Shown here piece by piece: positions 8,566 to 16,790 of a DNA stretch of 64,000 nucleotides (position 1 is its first letter; every line of letters begins with the position of its first letter). Source of the DNA: Streptomyces sp. NBC_01669 (GTDB lineage Bacteria; Actinomycetota; Actinomycetes; Streptomycetales; Streptomycetaceae); the NCBI RefSeq assembly GCF_026339735.1, contig NZ_JAPEQG010000001.1, positions 5,208,001-5,272,000 on the forward strand, in the 5' to 3' direction. Made by a program: the position numbers and the translations under genes. A model generated the notes under the pieces. It was not told where the DNA came from and did no database searches. It saw only the letters and a program-made list of their open reading frames with translations.

Positions 8566-9465
8566 TCAGGACGGGTGGTTGGTGAGGTCGTAGCGCTCCT
8601 TGATCAACTCCAGGTGGATCCAGCTCTCCACTGCGCGCACGCCCGCGCAGGCCCGCATGTCCTCCAGCGTGTCGCGCACCGCCGCGAGGGACTCCGCGCT
8701 GATCGTTCCGACGAGCTCCGCGCGCCCCATGCAGGCGGAGAGGAACGAGACCCGGTCCCAGGCCGCCAGGCGTCGGGCGACCGCATCCCGTTCGCCGTCC
8801 AGCCGTACGGCGAACCCGCACAGGAAGCCCAGCCCCAGCAGCTCCGGGCGCACCAGTGCGAGCACCTTGGCGACACCGCCGTCGAGGAGGCGCAGCGTGC
8901 GGGCGCGGGCGGCGCCGGGTGAGAGACCCACGCGCTCGGCGAGTTCCGCGAAGGGCAGCCGCCCGTCGCGCTCCAGCTCGTCCAGGATCAGCCGGTCCGT
9001 CTCGTCCAGCTCCGGCACCTCGGGCCGGCTCGCCAGCAGATACGGATCCTTGAGGTGCTCCAGGGAGATCAGTGGATCCACCACGTCCACACCCTTCAGG
9101 GAGCGGATGGACTCCACGGCCCGGTCCAGTTCGGCCAGTCCCTTGGTGCGCAGTTCCGCCATGATGGCGCGGCTGCCCGCGGTGAGTGTGACGAACGGTG
9201 CCTGCGGCATGGCGGCGATCGTGCGGGCCACCGGCTCGGCCGGGCCGGTCGCGCCGATCGACAGGTGGGCCGATGCGGTCAGCTCCCGTACGGCGGGATG
9301 CACGACGGCCACCACCCGCACACCGCCCCCCGCGAGCAGCCGCTGCACCCGGGCGCGGGTGGCGGGACGGGAGAGGCCGACGCGCTGCGCCAGCGTCTCG
9401 TACGTCAGGCGGCCGTCCGTCTGCAGTTCGCGGACGACGGCCAGATCGGTGTGGTCCAGATCCAC
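8566..9465 (-). CDS. Double-module Lrp/AsnC family regulator
   Basis: 299 residues, twice the normal Lrp/AsnC length. Residues 1-50 form one winged helix (LDHTDLAVVRELQTDGRL, LAQRVGLSRPATRARVQRL), followed by a ligand-binding RAM-like half. Residues 152-200 form a second (LDETDRLILDELERDGRL, LAERVGLSPGAARARTLRL), again followed by a RAM-like half. The GTG at 9465 is preferred because a GAGGGGA site precedes it and the sequence upstream is not Lrp-like. It lies between the amidohydrolase/transporter unit and the divergent dehydrogenase/aldolase unit and probably controls both in response to a small molecule. Confidence 0.88.
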   Translation of the reverse strand: MDLDHTDLAVVRELQTDGRLTYETLAQRVGLSRPATRARVQRLLAGGGVRVVAVVHPAVRELTASAHLSIGATGPAEPVARTIAAMPQAPFVTLTAGSRAIMAELRTKGLAELDRAVESIRSLKGVDVVDPLISLEHLKDPYLLASRPEVPELDETDRLILDELERDGRLPFAELAERVGLSPGAARARTLRLLDGGVAKVLALVRPELLGLGFLCGFAVRLDGERDAVARRLAAWDRVSFLSACMGRAELVGTISAESLAAVRDTLEDMRACAGVRAVESWIHLELIKERYDLTNHPS

Positions 9466-9634
9466 CTGAGCGGTTCCCCTCGGCTCGACAGCCCGGGGCG
9501 GGTGCGCCCGGGGCGGGGTCCATTCTCGAACACCGGGGTTCGGGGTCCGGACCCGGACGGCGTGCATCGCTGACGATCGCATCACCATCACTGGACAATT
9601 CTCTCGGATGAAACGTAGGTTCTGCGCGAGTGTG

Positions 9635-9646
9635 GCGAACGAATCA
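9635..9646 (+). promoter_or_regulatory. Shared 12-bp promoter motif, copy 2
   Basis: GCGAACGAATCA identical to 8434-8445, located 39 bp before the start of the 2-hydroxyacid dehydrogenase gene in the divergent region (9466-9684) shared with the Lrp gene. The rest of that region shows no other clear element. Confidence 0.45.
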
Positions 9647-9684
9647 TCATCGCGTGACGCTCTGAGCAACTTGAGGAGGATGGG

Positions 9685-10665
9685 ATGAGCCGGCCCCTGG
9701 TGGTGTTCACGGACCCCGAGGAACTCGACGTCGGTCCGGGTGTACGACTGCTGACCGACGCGGGATTCGACACGCGCGTCGTCGGCAGCCGCGACCCGGA
9801 CGCGATCGCCGCCGCCGCGCGTGACGCCGTCGCGCTGATCGTCGGCTACGCGCCCGTGGACGCCGCGCTGCTCGACCGGCTCCCCGGTGTCGGGATGCTG
9901 GCCACCATGTCCGCCGGGTACGACATGATCGACACGGCGCAGGCGCGGGGTCGCGGGCTGTGGGTGAGCAACCTTCCGTACGCCGCGACCGAGGACGTCG
10001 CGGTGCATGCGCTCGCCAGTGCGCTCAGCCTGGTGCGCGCACTGCCCCAGGCGGACGCCACCGTGCGCGGTGGCGGCTGGAACACCGAATTCGCCGCACT
10101 GCCGCGCAGGGCGGGGGAGTTGACGCTCGGACTGTGGGGATTCGGACGCATCGCGCGGGTCCTGGCCCGGATCGCGGCCCCCGTCTTCGGCCGCGTCGCC
10201 GCGTACGACCCGCACGCCGACGCGGCCGGGTGGCCCGACGGTGTCGAGCGGCTCGGCCTGGACGAACTGGTCGCCGGCTCCGACGTACTCTCCCTGCACA
10301 CACCGCTGACTCCGCAGACCCGCGGCATGGTCGACACGGCGCTGCTCGCCCGGATGCGGCCCGGCGCCTTCCTCGTGAACGTCGCCCGCGGCGAACTCGT
10401 CGACACAGCGGCCCTGCTGGCCGCCCTGGACAGCGGACGGCTCGGGGCGGCAGCACTGGACGTGTTCCCGGTCGAACCCCCGCCGCTCGACGACCCGTTG
10501 CGCAGCCACCCGCGCATCCAGCTGTCCCCGCACAGCGCCTATCTGTCCGACGCGTCGCAGCGGGCTTACGTGTGCGCACCCGCCGAGAACGTCATCGCCT
10601 GGCACCGCACCGGGCGACCCCTCACCCCCGTGGTCGACCCGACCCTCGAAGGAGCCCCCTCATGA
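9685..10665 (+). CDS. D-isomer-specific 2-hydroxyacid dehydrogenase
   Basis: 326 residues, typical for NAD(P)-dependent D-2-hydroxyacid dehydrogenases. The Rossmann loop reads LWGFGRIARVLARI at about residue 150. The catalytic Arg lies in NVARGELVDT, the Glu in the DVFPVEPPP segment, and the His in SPHSAYLSD near the C-terminus. The start is ATG 9685 after a strong GAGGAGG. It overlaps the next gene by 4 bp (ATGA), indicating translational coupling with the class II aldolase. The pair probably interconverts a hydroxy/keto acid and cleaves or epimerises a related sugar acid; the substrate is unknown. Confidence 0.9.
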   Translation: MSRPLVVFTDPEELDVGPGVRLLTDAGFDTRVVGSRDPDAIAAAARDAVALIVGYAPVDAALLDRLPGVGMLATMSAGYDMIDTAQARGRGLWVSNLPYAATEDVAVHALASALSLVRALPQADATVRGGGWNTEFAALPRRAGELTLGLWGFGRIARVLARIAAPVFGRVAAYDPHADAAGWPDGVERLGLDELVAGSDVLSLHTPLTPQTRGMVDTALLARMRPGAFLVNVARGELVDTAALLAALDSGRLGAAALDVFPVEPPPLDDPLRSHPRIQLSPHSAYLSDASQRAYVCAPAENVIAWHRTGRPLTPVVDPTLEGAPS

Positions 10666-11435
10666 CCGACGTGCAGACCGCCGACGCAACTGTCGATGAG
10701 GAGACGCGACTGCGGCGCGAACTCGCCGCCGTGTACCGGCTCGTGGCGCACTTCCGGATGACCGACCTGATCTTCACGCACATCTCGCTGCGGCTTCCGG
10801 GGCCCGATCACCACTTCCTCATCAACCCCTACGGTCTCCTCTTCGAGGAGATCACCGCCTCCAACCTGGTCAAGATCGATGTGGCGGGCAACCCGGTCGA
10901 GCCCACCCCCTATCCGGTCAACCCCGCAGGCTTCGTCATCCACAGCGCGATCCACGCCGCGCGCGAGGACGCCCACTGCGTGCTGCACACCCACACCAGG
11001 GCCGGCTGCGCCGTGGCCGCACAGCGCGACGGGCTGCTGCCGCTCAACCAGATGTCGATGGAGTTCTACAACCGCGTCGGCTACCACGACTACGAGGGCG
11101 TCGCCCTCAACCTCGACGAGCAGAAGCGCCTGGTCGACGACATCGGCACCCACCCGGCGCTGATCCTGCGCAACCACGGTCTGCTGACGGTGGGAGAGAG
11201 CGCCGCCCAGGCCTTCCTGCGTATGTACTACCTGGAGAGGGCCTGCGAGATCCAGGTCACTGCCCAGGCCGGCGGCGGACCGCTGATCGTCCCCTCTCCC
11301 GAGACCTGCGAGTACACCGCCCGTCAGCTCGCGGGCGAGGCGGACGCGGACTTCCAGGACGACGGGGCGTACGACCTGGCCTGGGCGGCGATGCTGCGTC
11401 TGCTGGACCGGGTGGCGCCGGACTACCGGGACTGA
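10662..11435 (+). CDS. Class II aldolase/adducin family protein
   Basis: 257 residues, full length for the zinc-dependent class II aldolase/epimerase/decarboxylase fold. Zinc-ligand histidines are visible in CVLHTHTRAGCAV and LILRNHGLL, and FTHISLRLPG is the usual N-terminal block. The start overlaps the stop of the dehydrogenase gene. With the MHS transporter, amidohydrolase and Lrp regulator just upstream it completes what looks like one catabolic module. It is followed by a hairpin before the convergent lipoprotein gene. Confidence 0.88.
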   Translation: MTDVQTADATVDEETRLRRELAAVYRLVAHFRMTDLIFTHISLRLPGPDHHFLINPYGLLFEEITASNLVKIDVAGNPVEPTPYPVNPAGFVIHSAIHAAREDAHCVLHTHTRAGCAVAAQRDGLLPLNQMSMEFYNRVGYHDYEGVALNLDEQKRLVDDIGTHPALILRNHGLLTVGESAAQAFLRMYYLERACEIQVTAQAGGGPLIVPSPETCEYTARQLAGEADADFQDDGAYDLAWAAMLRLLDRVAPDYRD

Positions 11436-11462
11436 TCCGGAGGATGTGGGGGGCCGGGGGAG

Positions 11463-11501
11463 GGGGAGCAGGGGCCGGGGCCGGTGGCGGGGCTGCTCCC
11501 C
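11463..11501. terminator. Hairpin between convergent genes
   Basis: A 9-bp perfect stem (GGGGAGCAG with CTGCTCCCC) encloses a G-rich 21-nt loop. It lies between the aldolase stop and the lipoprotein stop and could serve both. Confidence 0.5.
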
Positions 11502-11512
11502 GGTCGTGTGGG

Positions 11513-12226
11513 TCAGAGCTTCTTGCCGCACAGGACGCGGTCGTTCCTGGCCGGGTCGGAGTCGAAGATCGGGTTCTCGGTGAACACGGCGTCGGCTTTG
11601 TAGTCGCACGGGTCATTGAAGCCGCCCACGAACCCGTCCTCAACGATCTTTATGATCTTGTGGGTCGCTCCGTCCTTCTTGCCCTTGGTCCGGCAGGCGG
11701 CCTCCGTGATCACGTCCCCGTCCTTCGACCCGCCGCTCACGCAGTCGCCGACCTCGATCCCCGGGCCGCCGGGCTCGCCGGGGTGCGGAGGCTTCAGGTT
11801 GCGCATGCAGGCGTAGCCCTCACCCGTCGCCTGTGTGCCCTCCAGGACGGCGAGACTGACCGGCACATCGATCGCGAAGTCCGTGTAATCCAAGCAGCTG
11901 GTGCCCGATAACGGCTCGGCGTGGCCGGTGTTCATCCGGTTGGTCACCCGTGCGACGGCCTCGGGGTCGTCGCACGGGACCTCGCGGTAGACATCCGTCC
12001 GGCCGGGTTCGGGGGCGGCGCACTCGTTGATGGCAAGGAACTTCGCGCCGTAGGACGGGTTCACGCTCGGGGTCGGCGAGGAGGTGCTGGACGCATTGTC
12101 CGACGCGCGGTATCCCGACGCCTGGCCGCAGCTGGTGATCAGCACCAGCGATGCGACTGCGGCTGCGATGGCTGCCGCTGTCCGTATGTTCGACGTTGTT
12201 GGTCTGCCGCCGCCTTTGGCCCGCAC
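11513..12226 (-). CDS. Putative lipoprotein of unknown function
   Basis: 237 residues starting at GTG 12226 behind an AAGGAGG site. A hydrophobic signal segment ends in a lipobox (LITSC) at about residue 33, followed by a Ser/Thr/Pro linker. The rest contains six spaced cysteines (NECA, VPCDD, TSCLD, YACMR, GDCVS, DPCDY) that probably form disulfides outside the membrane. It resembles actinobacterial LppU-like secreted proteins in pattern, but I cannot name a family with certainty. It is monocistronic. Confidence 0.75.
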   Translation of the reverse strand: MRAKGGGRPTTSNIRTAAAIAAAVASLVLITSCGQASGYRASDNASSTSSPTPSVNPSYGAKFLAINECAAPEPGRTDVYREVPCDDPEAVARVTNRMNTGHAEPLSGTSCLDYTDFAIDVPVSLAVLEGTQATGEGYACMRNLKPPHPGEPGGPGIEVGDCVSGGSKDGDVITEAACRTKGKKDGATHKIIKIVEDGFVGGFNDPCDYKADAVFTENPIFDSDPARNDRVLCGKKL

Positions 12227-12310
12227 GCTGCCTCCTTCAGGTTTCGATCTTCGATCCTACGAGCTACTCCCCTTGGCAGGAGGCGAGTTGAAGGTTCAGC
12301 GGGTGCGGAC

Positions 12311-12526
12311 TCAGTAGGTGAGGGCGTCGGCCATGTCGCTCTGCCAGTAGGTGACGAAGCCCTTCTCGTCCCGGTAGGTGCCGGCCGGGAGCGCCAGCTC
12401 GTCCGGAACGGTTCCCGTGGAGCCCGACGGGTCCTTCGCGGAGAAGTGCACCGTGAGACGGATGCCCTTGTGCTGGTCCTTCACCTCGGTGTCGCCGGTC
12501 CTGCCGGTGAGCCTGCCGCGGCGTGA
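12311..12526 (-). pseudogene. Remnant: C-terminal end of an unrecognised protein
   Basis: A frame ending at 12311 encodes a plausible C-terminus (VKDQHKGIRLTVHFS, then LPAGTYRDEKGFVTYW, ending DALTY) with good Streptomyces codon bias and no start of its own. Upstream it runs directly into the tail of the TPR remnant in the same frame. It therefore looks like the surviving end of a second gene joined by deletion. The parent family was not identified. Confidence 0.55.
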
Positions 12527-12894
12527 GGCGGCCTGTTCGACGCGGAGCGCCTGCGGAGAGCCCGGCGCCAGTTCGCGCGGCCGGCTCGGGGCCGCGCCTT
12601 TACCGGGCGGGGCGGTCGAACGGGCTGCTGTTCAGGCAGAGTTGCGCATAGGCGGCGAGCAGGTCGAGGTCGTCGGGGAACGCGGCGAGCCCTCTGCGGT
12701 GGACCCGTTCGGCGAGATCGTCCTCGTCGTCCGCGTCTTCCGCCGCATGGGACCGCCCCCAGAACGGCGTAGAGCCCGGCGCCCGGCCCGCCCGCGTCCT
12801 GTGCCGTGCACCGGGCTTCGAAGAGCCGTCCCGCCCGCAACAGTGCTTCCGCTTCCGCGCGCGCCGGTCTGTCCTCTTCGCCGTCGACCTGCAT
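12527..12894 (-). pseudogene. Frameshifted and truncated TPR protein
   Basis: The ATG at 12894, behind a G-rich site, opens a frame reading EAEALLRAGRLFEARCTAQD and LYAVLG. The continuation HAAEDADDEDDLAER and LAAFPDDLDLLAAYAQLCL lies in another frame, displaced by one extra base in the C5 run at 12756-12760. That frame stops at 12600, and further TPR-like sequence (RELAPGSPQALRVE, 12527-12578) appears in the third frame. It was once a tetratricopeptide protein of the kind with a short alpha-helical array. Two frame breaks plus a foreign tail make a functional product unlikely, unless the G-run is a sequencing error. Confidence 0.7.
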
Positions 12895-13018
12895 GGGTCC
12901 GTCCCCCACCCTGTGACTGTTGTGTACGCGGCCGAACAGGTCGGCCGCGTCACTGTCGCCCGGTGGCCGACATCGGGTCAATAGGCGATTTCAGCAGGTC
13001 ACAGGGGGAGACGGGGAG

Positions 13019-14794
13019 TCAGAGACGCTCGGGGGTGCGGATGCCGAGCAGCGCCATGCCCTGGTGCAGGGTGCGGGCGGTCAGGTCGCAGAGGAAGAGC
13101 CGGTTCTCGACCACCTCGGCGGGGTTGTCGTCGCTCAGCACATGGCACTGGTCGTAGAACGTCGTGTAGAGCGAGGCCAGCTGGTAGAGGTACGCGGCCA
13201 GCTTGTGGGGCTCGTACGTCGACGCCACCTCGGCCAGGTTCTCGCCGAACTGGTCCAGGTGCAGACCCAGCGCCCGCTCGGCCGGAGCCAGCTGCAGCTC
13301 CGGGTGCGCGACTGGCCGGGTCTCGCCCGCCTTGCGGAGGATGGACTTGATACGGGCGTACGCGTACTGGAGGTACACGGACGTGTCGCCGTTCAGCGAC
13401 ACCATCTGGTCCAGGTCGAACTTGTAGTCCCGGACGGCGGACGTGGAGAGGTCGGCGTACTTCACCGCGCCGATACCGACGTACTCGCCGTTCTCGACGA
13501 TCTCCTGCTCGGTCAGGCCGACCTTCTCGGCCTTCTCGCGCACGACGGCCGTCGCCCGCTCGATCGCCTCGTCGAGCAGGTCGACCAGCCGGACCGTCTC
13601 GCCCTCACGGGTCTTGAACGGCTTGCCGTCCTTGCCGAGGACCGTGCCGAACGCCAACTGGTGCGCCTTCACGTCCTCGTTCAGCCAGCCTGCCCGGCGG
13701 GCCGTCTCGAAGACCATCTTGAAGTGGAGCGACTGCCGCGCGTCCACGACGTACAGCAGGGTGCTCGCCTTGAGGTTCTGGACCCGGTCACGGATCGCGG
13801 AGAGGTCGGTCGCCGCGTAGCCGTAGCCGCCGTTCGTCTTCTTGACGATCAGCGGGACCGGGTTGCCGTCCGGGCCCTTCACGTCGTCGAAGAAGACGCA
13901 CAGCGCACCTTCGGAGCGGACGGCGACGCCCGTCTCCTCCAGGATCCGGCAGGTCTCTTCGAGCATGTCGTTGTAGCCGGACTCGCCGACGATGTCGGGG
14001 TCGCGGATCTCCATGTCGAGCTTGTTGAAGACCGAGTAGAAGTAGATCTTCGACTCGTCGACGAACCGCTGCCAGAGCGTGACCGTCTCCTCGTCACCGG
14101 CCTGGAGCGCCACCACCCGGTCCCGGGAGCGGGCCTTGAACCCCTCGTCGGAGTCGAAGAGCGCCCGCGACGCCTTGTAGAGCCGGTTCAGCGAAGACAT
14201 GGCGGCCTCGCCGTCCTGCTCCTCGCCGCCCCGGTGGTCGAGCTCCTGCGGGTGCTCGATCAGGTACTGGATGAGCATGCCGAACTGGGTGCCCCAGTCG
14301 CCGATGTGGTGGCGCCGGACCACGCTCTCGCCCGTGAACTCCAGGACCTCCACCATCGCGGCACCGATCACCGCGGAGCGGAGGTGCCCGACGTGCATCT
14401 CCTTGGCCACGTTCGGCTGCGCGTAGTCGACCACCGTCGTGCCCGCGTTCTGCGCGTACGGCACGCCGAGCCGGCCCGCGTCGTCCGCGGCGCGCGCGGC
14501 GAGGGTCTCGATGATGGCCTTGTCGCTGAGCGTGATGTTCAGGAAGCCGGGGCCGGAGACCTCGATCTCCTTGATCAGGTCGCCGGCCGGGATCGCGGCC
14601 GTCACCTGGGACGCCAGCTCGCGCGGGTTGCCCTTCAGCTTCTTGGCGAGGGCCAGGATTCCGTTGGCCTGGAAGTCGGCCCGGTCGCTTCGGCGCAGCA
14701 GCGGGTCCGCGGTGCCGGCATCCGGCAGTGCTGCCGTCAGGGCGTCCGCGAGCTGCTGCTGGAGCGTGGAAGCGAGGGAATTGACCGAGGCCAT
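13019..14794 (-). CDS. argS: Arginyl-tRNA synthetase
   Basis: 591 residues, normal for ArgRS. It charges tRNA-Arg in the cytoplasm. The class I HIGH-type motif is HVGHLRSA at about residue 130, preceded by the N-terminal Add1-like domain (NGILALAKKL). The C-terminal DALR anticodon-binding domain ends in the standard form GMALLGIRTPERL. ATG 14794 begins MASVNSLASTLQQQ; the in-frame upstream ATG at 14824 adds ten unlikely residues. It is divergent from lysS across a 143-bp intergenic region, an arrangement common in Streptomyces. Confidence 0.97.
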   Translation of the reverse strand: MASVNSLASTLQQQLADALTAALPDAGTADPLLRRSDRADFQANGILALAKKLKGNPRELASQVTAAIPAGDLIKEIEVSGPGFLNITLSDKAIIETLAARAADDAGRLGVPYAQNAGTTVVDYAQPNVAKEMHVGHLRSAVIGAAMVEVLEFTGESVVRRHHIGDWGTQFGMLIQYLIEHPQELDHRGGEEQDGEAAMSSLNRLYKASRALFDSDEGFKARSRDRVVALQAGDEETVTLWQRFVDESKIYFYSVFNKLDMEIRDPDIVGESGYNDMLEETCRILEETGVAVRSEGALCVFFDDVKGPDGNPVPLIVKKTNGGYGYAATDLSAIRDRVQNLKASTLLYVVDARQSLHFKMVFETARRAGWLNEDVKAHQLAFGTVLGKDGKPFKTREGETVRLVDLLDEAIERATAVVREKAEKVGLTEQEIVENGEYVGIGAVKYADLSTSAVRDYKFDLDQMVSLNGDTSVYLQYAYARIKSILRKAGETRPVAHPELQLAPAERALGLHLDQFGENLAEVASTYEPHKLAAYLYQLASLYTTFYDQCHVLSDDNPAEVVENRLFLCDLTARTLHQGMALLGIRTPERL

Positions 14795-14937
14795 GGGACG
14801 GCTGCCGTTTCCGTAGGGGTACAAGGGATCACGCCCAGTATCCCACGCACTGTAAAGCCGTTTTCGCGCTGCCGGTGGGACCTGGGAGAATGGACGGTGC
14901 CCCTACGAGCCCTACCAGAGAGAAGGACGTGCCGACC

Positions 14938-16689
14938 GTGGCTCAGAGTCAGAGCAGCACCGAGACCGACTGGGTCTCCCGTTTCGCGGACGATGTCATC
15001 GCCGAATCGGAGCGTCGTGCGCCTGGCAAACCGGTCGTCGTCGCGTCCGGTCTTTCGCCGTCGGGCCCGATCCACCTCGGCAACCTCCGCGAGGTCATGA
15101 CCCCGCACCTGGTCGCGGACGAGATCCGCCGCCGCGGGCACCAGGTCCGGCACCTCATCTCGTGGGACGACTACGACCGCTACCGGAAGGTCCCGGCGGG
15201 CGTCCCCGGTGTCGACGAGTCGTGGGCCGAGCACATCGGCAAGCCGCTGACGTCCGTGCCCGCCCCGGCCGGGTCCGCGTACCCGAACTGGGCGGAGCAC
15301 TTCAAGGCCGCCATGACGGCCGCGCTGGACGAACTGGGTGTCGAGTACGACGGCATCAGCCAGACCGAGCAGTACACGATGGGGGCCTATCGCGAGCAGA
15401 TCCTGCACGCCATGAGGCACCGCGCCGACATCGACGGCGTCCTCGATCGATACCGCACGAAGAAGGACCCGGCGGCCGCGGGCAAGGGCAAGAAGCCGCA
15501 GCAGCAGAAGAAGGTCGACGAGGCCGAGCTGGAGGCCGAGGCGGGCTCCGGCGCGGCGAGCGAGGACGACGGCAGCGGTGGCTCCGCCGGCTACTTCCCG
15601 TACAAGCCCTACTGCGGCAACTGCGAGAAGGACCTCACGACCGTCACGTCGTACGACGACGAGACGACCGAGCTGAACTACACGTGCACCGCCTGCGGCT
15701 TCGCCGAGACCGTCCGGCTCAACGAGTTCAACCGCGGCAAGCTGGTCTGGAAGGTCGACTGGCCGATGCGCTGGGCATACGAAGGAGTGATCTTCGAGCC
15801 CAGCGGCGTGGACCACTCCTCGCCCGGTTCGTCGTTCGTCGTCGGCGGCCAGATCGTCCGCGAGGTCTTCGACGGTGTGCAGCCGATCGGCCCGATGTAC
15901 GCCTTCGTCGGCATCTCCGGCATGGCGAAGATGTCCTCCAGCAAGGGTGGCGTACCGACCCCGGCCGACGCGCTGAAGATCATGGAGGCACCGCTGCTGC
16001 GCTGGCTGTACGCGCGCCGCAAGCCCAACCAGTCCTTCAAGATCGCCTTCGACCAGGAGATCCAGCGGCTGTACGACGAGTGGGACTCGCTGGCGCGCAA
16101 GGTCGCCGACGGCTCCGTGCTGCCCGCCGACGCCGCCGCGTACGCACGGGCCATCGGCACGGCCGCCGGTGAGCTGCCGAGCACGCCGCGCCCGCTGCCG
16201 TACCGCACCCTCGCGTCCGTCGTCGACATCACCGCCGGCCACGACGAGCAGACGCTGCGCATCCTGAGCGAGCTGGACCCGGAGAACCCGATCGGCTCGC
16301 TCGACGAGGCGCGGCCGCGGCTCGACCGCGCGGAGAACTGGATCACCAACCAGGTCCCCGCCGACGCCCGCACCATCGTCCGCGACGAGCCGGACAAGGA
16401 ACTGCTCGGCTCGCTGGACGACCAGGGGCGCCGGTCGCTGCGACTGCTCCTGGACGGGCTGGAAACGCACTGGTCGCTGGACGGCCTCACGACGCTCGTC
16501 TACGGGGTGCCGAAGACCCTGGCGGGGCTGGAGCCGGACGCCAAGCCGACGCCCGAGCTGAAGGCCGCGCAGCGGTCGTTCTTCGTGTTGCTGTACCAGC
16601 TCCTGGTCGGCCGTGACACCGGTCCGCGGCTGCCCACGCTGCTGCTGGCCGTCGGCGCGGACCGGGTGCGGAAGCTGCTGGGCGCGTAG
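14938..16689 (+). CDS. lysS: Class I lysyl-tRNA synthetase
   Basis: 583 residues. This is the class I LysRS, unrelated to the class II enzyme of most bacteria. The HIGH-type motif is PSGPIHLGNLRE near residue 45, the KMSKS-type motif is AKMSSSKG near residue 335, and a zinc-ribbon pair (CGNCEKDL and CTACGF) lies at about 220-255. An acidic/Lys-rich low-complexity insert precedes the zinc ribbon. The GTG at 14938 is chosen over 14875 because GAGAAGGA sits 10 nt upstream. Streptomyces often also carries class II LysRS elsewhere; that cannot be judged here. Confidence 0.95.
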   Translation: MAQSQSSTETDWVSRFADDVIAESERRAPGKPVVVASGLSPSGPIHLGNLREVMTPHLVADEIRRRGHQVRHLISWDDYDRYRKVPAGVPGVDESWAEHIGKPLTSVPAPAGSAYPNWAEHFKAAMTAALDELGVEYDGISQTEQYTMGAYREQILHAMRHRADIDGVLDRYRTKKDPAAAGKGKKPQQQKKVDEAELEAEAGSGAASEDDGSGGSAGYFPYKPYCGNCEKDLTTVTSYDDETTELNYTCTACGFAETVRLNEFNRGKLVWKVDWPMRWAYEGVIFEPSGVDHSSPGSSFVVGGQIVREVFDGVQPIGPMYAFVGISGMAKMSSSKGGVPTPADALKIMEAPLLRWLYARRKPNQSFKIAFDQEIQRLYDEWDSLARKVADGSVLPADAAAYARAIGTAAGELPSTPRPLPYRTLASVVDITAGHDEQTLRILSELDPENPIGSLDEARPRLDRAENWITNQVPADARTIVRDEPDKELLGSLDDQGRRSLRLLLDGLETHWSLDGLTTLVYGVPKTLAGLEPDAKPTPELKAAQRSFFVLLYQLLVGRDTGPRLPTLLLAVGADRVRKLLGA

Positions 16690-16700
16690 GAGTCGGTCGT

Positions 16701-16742
16701 ACGGAGGGCCGTCACCCGGTGATGCGGGTGACGGCCCTCCGT
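16701..16742. terminator. Perfect 18-bp bidirectional terminator
   Basis: The arms 16701-16718 and 16725-16742 are exact inverted complements around a 6-nt loop. It separates the convergent lysS and DUF2637 genes. Confidence 0.85.
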
Positions 16743-16790
16743 TCTGTCGGTTCCGGTCCGTTCTCGTGCGGCGGACGGACTCGGGGGCGG

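Noticed and set aside
9466..10605. Extension of the Lrp frame upstream to 10605
   Set aside because: It runs antisense through the dehydrogenase gene and has no Lrp similarity; GTG 9465 has a ribosome binding site.
12481..12981. Two overlapping minus frames (12481-12981, 12600-12953) as independent genes
   Set aside because: Each contains only part of one TPR protein; together they form a frameshifted pseudogene.
12920..15100. Open plus-strand frame of 726 codons opposite argS
   Set aside because: Antisense to an unmistakable arginyl-tRNA synthetase; Val/Gly/Asp/Arg-rich shadow.
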